Shown: piece by piece, positions 10,842-18,238 of the stretch | How the letters are laid out: each line of letters opens with the position of its first letter | How positions within the stretch are numbered: position 1 is the first letter of the stretch | DNA from: Cohnella faecalis | Lineage (GTDB): Bacteria; Bacillota; Bacilli; Paenibacillales; Paenibacillaceae | Direction of reading: 5' to 3' | Assembly (NCBI RefSeq): GCF_003570905.1 | Contig: NZ_QXJM01000039.1 | Coordinates: forward strand, 1 to 64,000 | DNA length: 64,000 bases | Notes under the pieces: model-generated | What the model was told of the DNA's origin: nothing | Database searches by the model: none | Seen by the model: the letters and a program-made list of their open reading frames with translations, nothing else | Position numbers and translations under genes: made by a program

Positions 10842-11351
10842 ATGAAGAGACATTGGAAGATCGGGGATCTCGCCAAGCTGACGGGGCTTACCGTGCGAAC
10901 CTTGCGTTACTACGATCAAATCGGGTTGTTCTCTCCGTCCGGTCAGACGGAATCCGGCCACAGGCTGTACAGTGAATTGGACTTGTCGCGCTTGCACCAG
11001 ATTTTATCGCTTAAGGAGCTGGGCTTATCTCTTGAGGAGGTTAAGGCAGCTTTAACTGGCGGGCAAATCAGCCCGCTTGAAATCGTCAACCTGCAGATCG
11101 GACGAATCAAAGAGCAGATCAAGCTGCAGCAGAAACTATTGGAGCAGCTAGGACATGTATCTAAGCTTTTGCAGGGAAAGGCGCAATTAACCATTGAAGA
11201 TTTCACCAGCCTCCTGCAAGCGATGAAAATGCGATTCGAGAAGCCCGTCGTTGAGCGGCAAACGAGCTGGGAGCGACATTTGGACCTGCTAGGAGACTTT
11301 CTTGCCGTAGAGAGCGGAACACCTAAGCCTAATAAGGAGGAAAATCAATGA
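10842..11351 (+). CDS. MerR family transcriptional regulator
   Basis: A 169-residue regulator with the N-terminal winged helix (WKIGDLAKLTGLTVRTLRYY, then GLFSPSGQTESGHRLYSE) followed by a dimerisation coiled coil of about residues 75-110 (QIGRIKEQIKLQQKLLEQL). The C-terminal part is short, without the cysteines of metal sensors, so a small organic ligand or no ligand is likely. It overlaps the next gene by 4 bases (ATGA), so it is co-translated with the two SRPBCC proteins. A perfect dyad in a 19-bp spacer lies 45 bases upstream. Confidence 0.92.
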   Translation: MKRHWKIGDLAKLTGLTVRTLRYYDQIGLFSPSGQTESGHRLYSELDLSRLHQILSLKELGLSLEEVKAALTGGQISPLEIVNLQIGRIKEQIKLQQKLLEQLGHVSKLLQGKAQLTIEDFTSLLQAMKMRFEKPVVERQTSWERHLDLLGDFLAVESGTPKPNKEENQ

Positions 11352-11791
11352 ACGAACGATTCGTTAAGCATTCGACCTTTGTTGTAGAGCGGACTTATGC
11401 CGCTTCGCCGGAGCGGGTATATCACGCTTGGGCCGACCCGGTCGCCAAAGCCAAGTGGTTCTCGAAGGCGGATGTCTTCGACTTTCGAGTCGGCGGACGC
11501 GAGTACAGCAGCGGCGGGCCGCCGGAAGGACCGATCTTTACCTTCGACGCCAGCTACCAGGAGCTTGTTCCGGAGCAGCGCATTGTCTATACGTACACGC
11601 TGGATTCGGGCGGAACGCGCATCTCCGTCTCGATTACAACGGTTGAGCTTATCGAGGTGGAGGGCGGAACGAAGCTGATTTTCACGGAGCAAGGTGCGTT
11701 CTTGGACGGACACGATACGCCGGAAATACGGGAGCACGGTACAAACCTCATGTTGGACGCACTGGGCAAGGCAGTAGAAGGGGAGGTATAA
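11348..11791 (+). CDS. SRPBCC (AHSA1-like) domain protein 1
   Basis: A 147-residue single-domain START/Bet v1-like protein. The N-terminal VERTYAASPERVYHAWADP and the following KAKWFSKAD are typical of the AHSA1/CalC group, which forms a hydrophobic cavity for small ligands. The stop-to-start overlap with the MerR gene and the 2-base gap to a second SRPBCC gene show a tight three-gene operon. Some members of this group give self-resistance by binding toxic small molecules; nothing here identifies the ligand. Confidence 0.9.
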   Translation: MNERFVKHSTFVVERTYAASPERVYHAWADPVAKAKWFSKADVFDFRVGGREYSSGGPPEGPIFTFDASYQELVPEQRIVYTYTLDSGGTRISVSITTVELIEVEGGTKLIFTEQGAFLDGHDTPEIREHGTNLMLDALGKAVEGEV

Positions 11792-11793
11792 GC

Positions 11794-12237
11794 ATGACCG
11801 TAGGTGAGAATGAGATTATTTCCACGCGCGAGTTCGATGCCCCTCGGGAGCTGGTCTTTCGAGCTTGGACAACCCCCGACTTGTTAGCTCGATGGTGGGG
11901 GCCGCAAGGCTTCACGAATACGTTTCACGAGTGCGATATAAGGCCGGGCGGCGCGTGGCGGTTCATCATGCACGGACCGAACGGCGTGGATTACCCGAAC
12001 CATAGCGTCTTTGTAGAGATCGTGCCGCTAGAGCGGATCGTGCTCGATCATCTATCCGGCCACGAATTTCGAGTCACGGCCACCTTCGAGGGCTTGGAAG
12101 GCGGTCGTACCAAGGTCGCCTTCCGTCAGCTTTTCAAAAACACGGAGGAGTTCGAGCAAGCCAAGACGTACTGCGTTGAAGGCAATGAACAGAACTTCGA
12201 CCGGCTCGGCGAGCTGCTGGCGGAATTGGCCTTCTAG
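11794..12237 (+). CDS. SRPBCC (AHSA1-like) domain protein 2
   Basis: A 147-residue paralogue-type neighbour of the preceding gene. Motifs: STREFDAPRELVFRAWTTP, LLARWWGPQGF, and the C-terminal CVEGNEQNFDRLGELLA, all standard for AHSA1-domain proteins annotated as SRPBCC family or activator of Hsp90 ATPase-like. The two proteins share length and fold but little sequence, so they may form a heteromer or bind different ligands. Last gene of the MerR operon, followed by a terminator. Confidence 0.9.
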   Translation: MTVGENEIISTREFDAPRELVFRAWTTPDLLARWWGPQGFTNTFHECDIRPGGAWRFIMHGPNGVDYPNHSVFVEIVPLERIVLDHLSGHEFRVTATFEGLEGGRTKVAFRQLFKNTEEFEQAKTYCVEGNEQNFDRLGELLAELAF

Positions 12238-12264
12238 CTTGGTATAGTGACAGCTTAAAAAGTT

Positions 12265-12311
12265 ATCGCCGTTCACGCTCCCTGTCGGGATCGGACGGCG
12301 ATTTTTATTTT
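12265..12311 (+). terminator. Intrinsic terminator of the MerR/SRPBCC operon
   Basis: ATCGCCGT at 12265-12272 pairs with ACGGCGAT at 12295-12302, followed by a T-rich tract (TTTTTATTTTT). Confidence 0.8.
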
Positions 12312-12322
12312 TGTAAAAACAC

Positions 12323-12373
12323 TTACATCAATAATAAATAGTTTGATATAATACCAAACAGACCGGTTGGTAT
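12323..12373 (+). promoter_or_regulatory. Promoter and TetR operator upstream of the TetR/DUF2798 pair
   Basis: TTACAT and TATAAT are spaced by 18 bases. Overlapping the downstream edge of the -10 box is an inverted repeat ATACCAA...TTGGTAT (12351-12373) with an ACCGGT core, a usual TetR-family operator form and position. It lies 14 bases before the TetR start, which implies autorepression. Confidence 0.7.
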
Positions 12374-12386
12374 GTAGAGGGGGTAG

Positions 12387-12953
12387 ATGAATGTGACTAC
12401 CAAATCGCTAATGATTGATGCCGCTACAAGCCTTTTTCAGAAAAAAGGCTACAAAAGCGTAGGACTCAATGAAATCTTAAAAGCATGCAATGTTTCAAAA
12501 GGGGCGCTCTATCATCATTTTCCAAATGGTAAAGATGAGCTTTTAATTGCATGCTTACAGGCCTTAAACGAAGGAATTATGGCAGATATCGAGGACATTT
12601 TCAGTAGGCATTTATCGACTATTGAAGCTGCGCAAGCAATGATTGATAAGTTAATTTACAGCTTGGAAACAGAGGGTACCCTTTCCGGATTTACATTTAG
12701 CAGCATTGTCAGCGAAATGGCCACGGTGAGTGAGCCCGTCCGCCATGCATGTAGTGCGCTTTACGAAAACATTCAAAGCATTTACTATGCGAAGCTTGTA
12801 ACCGATGGCTTTTCGAATGAATCGGCTTCTGCTCTTGCATTGCTAATGACCGCTTCGATTGAAGGTGCAATGATGCTTTGTTTGACGCAAAAATCAATAG
12901 ATCCCTTAAAGAAGATAGCCAGCCTATTACCGAACGTAGTGAAGGGTTTCTAA
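12387..12953 (+). CDS. TetR/AcrR family transcriptional regulator
   Basis: A 188-residue repressor. The N-terminal helix-turn-helix is standard: AATSLFQKKGYKSVGLNEI, then ACNVSKGALYHHFPNGKDEL. The C-terminal ligand domain resembles the LmrA/YxaF-like subgroup (SGFTFSSIVSEM). A GAGGGGG ribosome site precedes the ATG. It is followed 41 bases later by a DUF2798 membrane protein, probably in the same transcript and under its control. The inducer is unknown. Confidence 0.9.
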   Translation: MNVTTKSLMIDAATSLFQKKGYKSVGLNEILKACNVSKGALYHHFPNGKDELLIACLQALNEGIMADIEDIFSRHLSTIEAAQAMIDKLIYSLETEGTLSGFTFSSIVSEMATVSEPVRHACSALYENIQSIYYAKLVTDGFSNESASALALLMTASIEGAMMLCLTQKSIDPLKKIASLLPNVVKGF

Positions 12954-12994
12954 AGAAGAAAGATCTGAAATCATTTATTGAAAGGAAGAAAAAA

Positions 12995-13498
12995 ATGAAT
13001 CAGGAAGCAAGATTGCCACGAAACGGGAAAGAGGGTGCATTGTACGGCGCCATCATTTGTACGCTGACAGTTCTGTTAATGACGTCATTAAATATCATTC
13101 TGGCTGCCGGGGAATTGAATGCGGCCGTTGCCCTGACGATCCTTAAGTCTTTGCCAATCATATGGGTTATTGTCATGATTATTGAGCCGGTTCTTATTGG
13201 CCGTATTGCAGAGAAATTGGTTGGAAAATTCACAGAACCAACGGACAGCTTTAATGCCAAAATTCTATTCCGCATTTTATTCACTGTACTAGGAATGTCA
13301 GTTTCTATGACCCTTATCGGCGATATGGTAGGAAACGGTTTTAGCTCTGAGATCTTTAGCCGCTTCTTGGGGAATTGGCCAAGAAATTTCTTAATTGCAC
13401 TGATCGCAGAGAGTTTGGTGATTCAACCCATTGCACGATTGGCGATGGTAAAGCTGCATGCAGCCCAAGACAAAAGGAGTCAAGCCGTACAGATGTAA
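12995..13498 (+). CDS. DUF2798 integral membrane protein
   Basis: About 167 residues with four predicted membrane helices (ALYGAIICTLTVLLMTSLNI, ILKSLPIIWVIVMIIEPVLI, ILFTVLGMSVSMTLIGDMV, NFLIALIAESLVIQPIAR), matching the repeated two-helix pattern of DUF2798. The start is the ATG at 12995 with AAAGGAAG upstream, not the longer frame that begins inside the TetR gene. Function unknown; linkage to a TetR repressor suggests a role in response to an envelope-active compound. Confidence 0.82.
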   Translation: MNQEARLPRNGKEGALYGAIICTLTVLLMTSLNIILAAGELNAAVALTILKSLPIIWVIVMIIEPVLIGRIAEKLVGKFTEPTDSFNAKILFRILFTVLGMSVSMTLIGDMVGNGFSSEIFSRFLGNWPRNFLIALIAESLVIQPIARLAMVKLHAAQDKRSQAVQM

Positions 13499-13518
13499 AC
13501 GTACTGACGGTTCCAAGC

Positions 13519-14163
13519 CTACAGCTTTTTGAGCTGGTCGAGAATGTCCTGCGGCTCCAGCCGCTGCATAAAATCCGGGTTCACGTAAGCCGAGCGGATT
13601 ATGCCGGACTTGTCGATGATGAAGGTCGAAGGAATGGGGAGGATCCAGCGGTCGGTTGCATTGTAATCAGCCAGATTCCGTTTCAATTTATTCGTCATGA
13701 CCTCCTGTATGTAGGACGGAACATCGAATAGCACGTGATAGAGGCCGGCCGCCAGCCCGTTCGTATCGCTGAGAACCTGGAAGCGAAGGGCTTCTTTTTC
13801 TTGCTGGGAGAGTGTATTGTCCGGACTTTGCGGGCTTAAGGCGATCAATTGGCCGCCCAGCGCTTCGATCTCCGGCAGAATGGCTTGGTAAGCCCGTAGC
13901 TGAATGTTGCAGAAGGGGCACCAGCTTCCTCGATAAAAGGTTAACACGACCGGCCCGCTGGAAAGCCGTTCGAACAGATTCACAGGGACGCCTGCCGAAT
14001 TATTCAACGTAAAGTCTTTCGCTTGTTGCCCCTCTTGCAGGCCGTACACGATTCCCGCTTGCTGCTGCTCGCGAATCAATCGGAATATTTCGGTGTGAAC
14101 GTCCGCAGGCACTTTGGCCACGAATTGCTTTTTGGCTTCCTCCAGCATCTCATGCAATAGCAT
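13519..14163 (-). CDS. Peroxiredoxin-like (AhpC/TSA fold) protein
   Basis: About 214 residues. Thioredoxin-fold protein with YRGSWCPFCN at the active site, that is a CxxC pair where classical peroxiredoxins have a single peroxidatic Cys; the second half reads LPIPSTFIIDKSGIIRSAYV. This fits the peroxiredoxin-like family with an N-terminal helical extension (about residues 1-50). Two ATGs lie close together; the second (14163) has AGGAGG nine bases upstream, the first only three, so the second is preferred. It is divergent from a TetR gene, with a perfect palindrome between them, so it is probably the repressor's target in redox or electrophile stress. Confidence 0.87.
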   Translation of the reverse strand: MLLHEMLEEAKKQFVAKVPADVHTEIFRLIREQQQAGIVYGLQEGQQAKDFTLNNSAGVPVNLFERLSSGPVVLTFYRGSWCPFCNIQLRAYQAILPEIEALGGQLIALSPQSPDNTLSQQEKEALRFQVLSDTNGLAAGLYHVLFDVPSYIQEVMTNKLKRNLADYNATDRWILPIPSTFIIDKSGIIRSAYVNPDFMQRLEPQDILDQLKKL

Positions 14164-14196
14164 AGTCATTCTCCTCCTGTAAGGTAAATTCCAAAA

Positions 14197-14218
14197 AAAG
14201 ATACCGATCGGTATCTTT
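14197..14218. promoter_or_regulatory. Perfect 22-bp palindrome, TetR operator
   Basis: Arms AAAGATACCGA and TCGGTATCTTT are exact reverse complements with no loop. It sits 34 bases before the peroxiredoxin-like start and 91 bases before the divergent TetR start, as expected for a shared operator. Confidence 0.8.
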
Positions 14219-14308
14219 AATATAACATAAGCAATCCCTTATCGAAAGCAAATTTTCATTTGGTATAATGAAAAGAATCATTCCGCGTGTGCGCAAGGGG
14301 GAATTGAC

Positions 14309-14905
14309 ATGCTCAAGGGAGAAAACACCCGCAAACATATTATCGCGAAGTCTGCCGAGCTGTTTAACCAAAGAGGCTATGCAGGCTCGTCCTTGTCGGA
14401 CATTACGGAGCTAACGGGCATTAAGAAAGGCGGCATATACCGCTACTTTGCGAGCAAGGACGAAATCGCCGTTGAGGCTTATCAATATGCAGGCAGCATC
14501 GTGGGCAGCAAAATCAACGAGGCGCTCGATCGGGAACCGACTGCGATGGGCAAGCTGCTCGTCTATTTGCGTGTTTATGAGAACGTAGTCGAAGCCCCTC
14601 CTTTTGTAGGCGGGTGTCCTCTGCTTAACCTGGCTACCGAGAGCGACGACGGCCATCCGGTTCTGCGCGAGCAAGCCCGCCAAGGGCTGGCAAGAACATT
14701 GGACGCCATGAAAGAAATTATCTCGGAAGGCGTTCAATCCGGCGAGTTCAAAGCGGACCTTAATATCGATGCATTAGCGACCTTCACGCTATCCGTCATG
14801 GAAGGCGGCATCATGCTCAGCAAGCTGGAGGGCGACAATCGGCATGTCCGAATGAATATCGAAAATCTGACGGCGTACTTGAAAGGGATGTGCTTGCGCA
14901 AGTAG
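14309..14905 (+). CDS. TetR/AcrR family transcriptional regulator
   Basis: A 198-residue repressor with the helix-turn-helix AELFNQRGYAGSSLSDITEL and GIKKGGIYRYFASKDEI. The C-terminal domain contains GGCPLLNLATESDDGHP, characteristic of the subgroup that includes quinone and electrophile-responsive repressors (YxaF/LmrA/QdoR relatives). The ribosome site AAGGGGG precedes the ATG. The divergent peroxiredoxin-like gene and the 22-bp palindrome suggest local control; the cysteine in the GGCP motif is a candidate redox or ligand contact, which is inference. Confidence 0.9.
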   Translation: MLKGENTRKHIIAKSAELFNQRGYAGSSLSDITELTGIKKGGIYRYFASKDEIAVEAYQYAGSIVGSKINEALDREPTAMGKLLVYLRVYENVVEAPPFVGGCPLLNLATESDDGHPVLREQARQGLARTLDAMKEIISEGVQSGEFKADLNIDALATFTLSVMEGGIMLSKLEGDNRHVRMNIENLTAYLKGMCLRK

Positions 14906-15053
14906 GGGGTGTTTTCATACGAATGTGGAGTCGACTGTGGATGAAAGCTTAGGGCAACGAGCACGTTTGTATTGCAGGTGGATGGAGTATGGGGAACCTC
15001 ACAAAAACATTAGGCATAAGCTGAATGATGTCGACTTGAAAGGATGTTTTTGT

Positions 15054-15941
15054 ATGTTTCCTTATTACCCCCAAATCCATCAATTCCCCTATTCCGATAA
15101 CCGATTTATGCCTCGCGGTTTCTATTACTCCCCTTATACCGATGGCGGATGGCTCTGGCCACATGACGTCCAGGAATCAGACGAAAGCTGCCGGCCGTCT
15201 CCGCAGCAACGACTTAGCTTTGTGCTTGTGCATGGCTCCTGGGCCGACGCTCATTTCTGGGACGGCATAGCGGCGGAGCTGAGCAGGGAAGGGCATATAG
15301 TCTATGCGCCGGAATATGCAGGTCACGGCAACGATCAGAACAAAGCGGTCACACATGCGATGATCACGAAGTCCGTCGTCGACTTTATAACAAGGCTAAA
15401 CCTGCGTGACATCATTCTCGTCGGGCATAGCTTCGGCGGTTCTGTTATCCAGAAGGTCGCGGAACAAATACCGGACCGCATCAAGCGCCTCGTTTTTTGG
15501 GACGCGTTCGTATTGAAAGACGGCGAGTCTGTTGCCGACGAGCTGCCGCCCCAGACGAGGCAAGGCTTCGAGCAGCTCAGAGCCGCATCGAATGACGATA
15601 CGATTATGCTCCCGTTTCCGCTGTTTCGGGACTTATTCGTTAATACAGCCACCTTAGAGGTAGCCAGGCAGATGTACGCGCGCGTCACTCCGGAACCAGC
15701 AAAGCCGCTCTTCGAGAAGCTGGATCTTAAAGCGTTCTATGCGCTTCCTACGCCCAAAAGTTATGTATTTTTCTACCAAGACAACGTTTTTGCACAAGGA
15801 GAGGGCTTCGGCTGGTATCCGCACATGTCCTCGCGGCTCGGCCTGTTCCGCCTGATCGTCGGCGACGGGGACCATATGACCGATTCCCTTACAAGGCCTG
15901 CCATGGTGGCGCAGAAGCTGTACGAGGCGGGGCGGGACTGA
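15054..15941 (+). CDS. Alpha/beta hydrolase with Tyr/Pro-rich N-terminal extension
   Basis: About 295 residues. The catalytic domain starts near residue 53 (LSFVLVHGSWADAHFWDG), has the nucleophile elbow GHSFGG and a late His in GDGDHM, placing it with the esterase/methylesterase-like alpha/beta hydrolases. The first 50 residues are unusual: rich in Tyr, Pro and Phe (MFPYYPQIHQFPYSDN and so on) and of low complexity, like surface or spore-associated tails of Paenibacillaceae. I chose ATG 15054 with AAGGA upstream; the frame is open 43 codons further upstream without a good ribosome site. The substrate is unknown. Confidence 0.82.
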   Translation: MFPYYPQIHQFPYSDNRFMPRGFYYSPYTDGGWLWPHDVQESDESCRPSPQQRLSFVLVHGSWADAHFWDGIAAELSREGHIVYAPEYAGHGNDQNKAVTHAMITKSVVDFITRLNLRDIILVGHSFGGSVIQKVAEQIPDRIKRLVFWDAFVLKDGESVADELPPQTRQGFEQLRAASNDDTIMLPFPLFRDLFVNTATLEVARQMYARVTPEPAKPLFEKLDLKAFYALPTPKSYVFFYQDNVFAQGEGFGWYPHMSSRLGLFRLIVGDGDHMTDSLTRPAMVAQKLYEAGRD

Positions 15942-15955
15942 TCGGCTGAAGAAAT

Positions 15956-16336
15956 TTACTTCGCAACAATTTCCTCTGCTTTATCCGTGAACGGTTCAAC
16001 CGATCGATCCTCGCCATATAGCTCGTTCAAATGCTCGACATGAGCGATTCCCCAGTCATTCATCGACTGCAATAGAGGAGTCATCCGTTTGCCGTATTCC
16101 GTAATGGAATATTCGACTTTGGGAGGGATTTGAAGGTAGATCTTCCGATGAACGATGTCGTGATACTCTAATTCCCTTAATTGCGATGTCAGCATTTTTT
16201 TCGTTATGTCGGGCATGGCTTTTTGGAGTTCGCTAAATCTCATCGTGCCATTCCCAAACAGATGAAATAAAATGATTGGCTTCCACTTGCCGACAAGGAT
16301 TTCCAACGCGGTTTCGACCTTGCATCCATCAGGCAT
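15956..16336 (-). CDS. HxlR family transcriptional regulator
   Basis: A 126-residue winged-helix regulator. Typical HxlR features: one cysteine near the N-terminus (DGCKVETALEILVGKWKPII), the MRFSELQKAMPDITKKMLT recognition region and the wing VEYSITEYGKRMTPLL. The N-terminal Cys is the redox sensor in YodB and HypR type members. It is divergent from DoxX and a LigB-type dioxygenase; in Bacillus subtilis YodB/CatR control a comparable catDE (DoxX plus dioxygenase) pair, so a quinone or aldehyde response is a fair inference. Confidence 0.92.
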   Translation of the reverse strand: MPDGCKVETALEILVGKWKPIILFHLFGNGTMRFSELQKAMPDITKKMLTSQLRELEYHDIVHRKIYLQIPPKVEYSITEYGKRMTPLLQSMNDWGIAHVEHLNELYGEDRSVEPFTDKAEEIVAK

Positions 16337-16473
16337 TGCGGTTCCTCCTCAAGTCATTATTCAAGGTATCATTTATATACTATGTTTATTTTGAGTGCCT
16401 ACTTCTCATGATCTACCCTTGAAGCTATTATAGACCTATAAATTTCATTCCTTCAAGGGGGAGCAAACCATTT

Positions 16474-16827
16474 ATGAATATCGCATTATGGATCGCACAA
16501 GGTATTTTAGGATTGATTTTTATTATGGCTGGCATGATGAAAGCCTTTCAGTACGAAAAAGCTAAAGAAGGTATGCCCTGGGTAAAAGAATATTCAAAAG
16601 GCTTGGTTATTTTTATCGGGTTGTCGGAGCTTCTGGGAGGGCTTGGCGTCATTTTGCCTTATGCAACAGGAGTCGCGCCTTCGCTTACTCCGATTGCAGC
16701 TATTGCGCTGGGCATCGTCATGATACTAGCTGCCGGGTTTCACGCTAAGCGAAAAGAAAATCAAGCCATCGGGATGAACATCCTATTCTTGGCGTTAGCT
16801 ATATTCGTAGCCGTCGGCCGTTGGTAA
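16474..16827 (+). CDS. DoxX family membrane protein
   Basis: A 117-residue protein with four membrane helices (ALWIAQGILGLIFIMAGMMK, GLVIFIGLSELLGGLGVILP, LTPIAAIALGIVMILAAGF, ILFLALAIFVAVGRW) and the FQYEKAKEGMPWVKE loop usual for DoxX-like proteins. GGGGAG lies upstream of the ATG. It is followed by a ring-cleaving-type dioxygenase gene 45 bases later and is divergent from the HxlR gene. DoxX proteins are linked to thiol/quinone redox handling at the membrane; the exact reaction here is unknown. Confidence 0.88.
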   Translation: MNIALWIAQGILGLIFIMAGMMKAFQYEKAKEGMPWVKEYSKGLVIFIGLSELLGGLGVILPYATGVAPSLTPIAAIALGIVMILAAGFHAKRKENQAIGMNILFLALAIFVAVGRW

Positions 16828-16872
16828 GGTAACGGTCATGAATTGTAAAAAACGAAGCTAGGAGGTTACAGG

Positions 16873-17640
16873 ATGCTTTCTCCCGTTTTTTTGCCGCATG
16901 GCTCGCCCTATACGATTTTCGAAAAATCCGAATTTACGGCGTTTTTGAACCGCTTTGGCAAGGAAAACCGCCCTAAAGCGATCGTCATTTTCTCGGCGCA
17001 CTTCGAAAGCGAGACTACGACGATTTCCGCAACGGACGACGTGCATGAAATGGTTTACGATTATTACGGGTTTCCTCCCGAATTTTACAAAGTTCAATAC
17101 CCCGCGAGAGGCTCGACGATCGTCGCTTCCATCGTGGAAGAGCGCTTTCGCCGGCGCGGCATTCCGGTTCAGCAGAAATATCGCGGCTTGGATCACGGCG
17201 TATTCCCGGTTTTGCTGCACGCTTATCCGGAAGCCGATATCCCCGTCGTCCCCATCTCGGTCAATCCATTCTTGCCGGCCAAACAGCAAATCGCCATCGG
17301 CGAAGCGCTGCAAGGGCTTGAACAGGAAGGCATTCTCGTCATCGGCAGCGGCATGTTAACGCACAATTTTAACGAATTCGATCGGGATCGGCATGCCCCG
17401 CCTCGCGAGTGGGCCGTACAATTCATAGATTGGATTCGGGAAAAGGCACTCGCCAGAGATATCGATGCTTTAAGCCGTTACGAATCGTTAGCTCCATATT
17501 CGGCCAAGGCAGTCCCTCGTCCGGAGCATTTCGTGCCTCTGCTCATTGCGCTTGGAAGCGGCACACCAGGTCGTGAAGTCCTCGAATTGTACGACTCCCT
17601 GGAATATGGCTCGCTAAGCTCGCTTAGTCTTCAGTTCTGA
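16873..17640 (+). CDS. LigB-type class III extradiol dioxygenase (YgiD/4,5-DOPA dioxygenase-like)
   Basis: A 255-residue non-haem iron or zinc enzyme of the DODA family. Conserved metal-site motifs: LPHGSPY near residue 8, FSAHFES near residue 45, the catalytic LDHGVFPVL near residue 115 and GSGMLTHNF near residue 165. Such enzymes cleave catecholic rings between or beside the hydroxyls. AGGAGG precedes the ATG. Co-transcription with DoxX and divergence from HxlR point to catechol or quinone detoxification. The gene appears complete and is followed directly by a tandem repeat array. Confidence 0.92.
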   Translation: MLSPVFLPHGSPYTIFEKSEFTAFLNRFGKENRPKAIVIFSAHFESETTTISATDDVHEMVYDYYGFPPEFYKVQYPARGSTIVASIVEERFRRRGIPVQQKYRGLDHGVFPVLLHAYPEADIPVVPISVNPFLPAKQQIAIGEALQGLEQEGILVIGSGMLTHNFNEFDRDRHAPPREWAVQFIDWIREKALARDIDALSRYESLAPYSAKAVPRPEHFVPLLIALGSGTPGREVLELYDSLEYGSLSSLSLQF

Positions 17641-17654
17641 ATCCAACGGGGGAG

Positions 17655-18020
17655 ATTTCCGCCGAATGTAGGGTACCTCGTCCTACTGTTGGTGCATTCG
17701 ACCACTCTTTCCGCCGATTGTGTGGGAGCGCGTCCCACTGTTGGCGCGCTGGCCCGCACTTTCCGCCGAATGAATGGGATTTCGTCCCACTGATGCGCGC
17801 TCGCCCGTACTTTTCACCAAATGAAAGGGATCTCATCCTACTGATGCGCTCTCGATCACACTTCTCGCCGATTGTATGGTACCTCGTCCTACTGTTACGA
17901 GCGCGCCCACACTTTCCGTCGAATGAATGGGATCTCATCCTACTGATGCGAGCGCGCCCACACTTTCCGCCAAATGAATGGGATCTCGTCCCACTGTTGC
18001 ACTCTCGCCCTACTGTTACA
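17655..18020. repeat. Tandem array 1 of the 51-bp family, 7 diverged units of 51-52 bp
   Basis: Units align by the motif CGCCGA at 17660, 17712, 17764, 17815, 17866, 17917 and 17968, so the first two periods are 52 bp and the rest 51 bp. Each unit has TGGGA, five bases, TCCCA or a one-base variant, then CTGTTG or CTGATG. The same core occurs in arrays 2 and 3, so this is a diverged member. It lacks their left edge and right tail. Frames stay open because 51 is a multiple of three; there is no ribosome site, so I do not call a protein. Confidence 0.85.
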
Positions 18021-18026
18021 TTCTTA

Positions 18027-18191
18027 ATGGGTCTGTTCGTTCCGGTGATGAAGGAAGTGGTGGAGATGTTGTATCTGACGACGGAGCCGCTCCGTCTTAG
18101 CGGAGAAAAATACGAGCGAATCATTGGCCGGAATCCCGCGACCAGTTATGTGGAAGGCTTGACCGCTGCCATTCATCGGTTAAAGAAGTAG
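18027..18191 (+). pseudogene. 3' remnant of an NmrA-like NAD(P)H-binding protein gene
   Basis: About 54 codons ending in a normal stop. The residues VVEMLYLTTEPLRLSGEKY followed by ERIIGRNPATSYVEGLTAA match the C-terminus of NmrA/NAD(P)H-binding SDR-type proteins. All upstream coding sequence, including the Rossmann motif, is absent and is replaced by tandem array 1. There is no ribosome site at the only ATG. Confidence 0.6.
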
Positions 18192-18222
18192 GAACAAGGG
18201 ACTTCATGGCCCTATGTTCCTA
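18189..18222. terminator. Hairpin between NmrA remnant and glyQS
   Basis: TAGGAACA at 18189-18196 pairs with TGTTCCTA at 18215-18222, with an inner AGGG/CCCT pairing. It overlaps the stop of the remnant and lies between convergent genes; the T tract is weak. Confidence 0.5.
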
Positions 18223-18238
18223 CCTCGAGCCGGGGGGA

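Noticed and set aside
14925..15053. 43-codon upstream extension of the alpha/beta hydrolase
   Set aside because: No ribosome site precedes the upstream ATG, the composition differs, and ATG 15054 has a good site.
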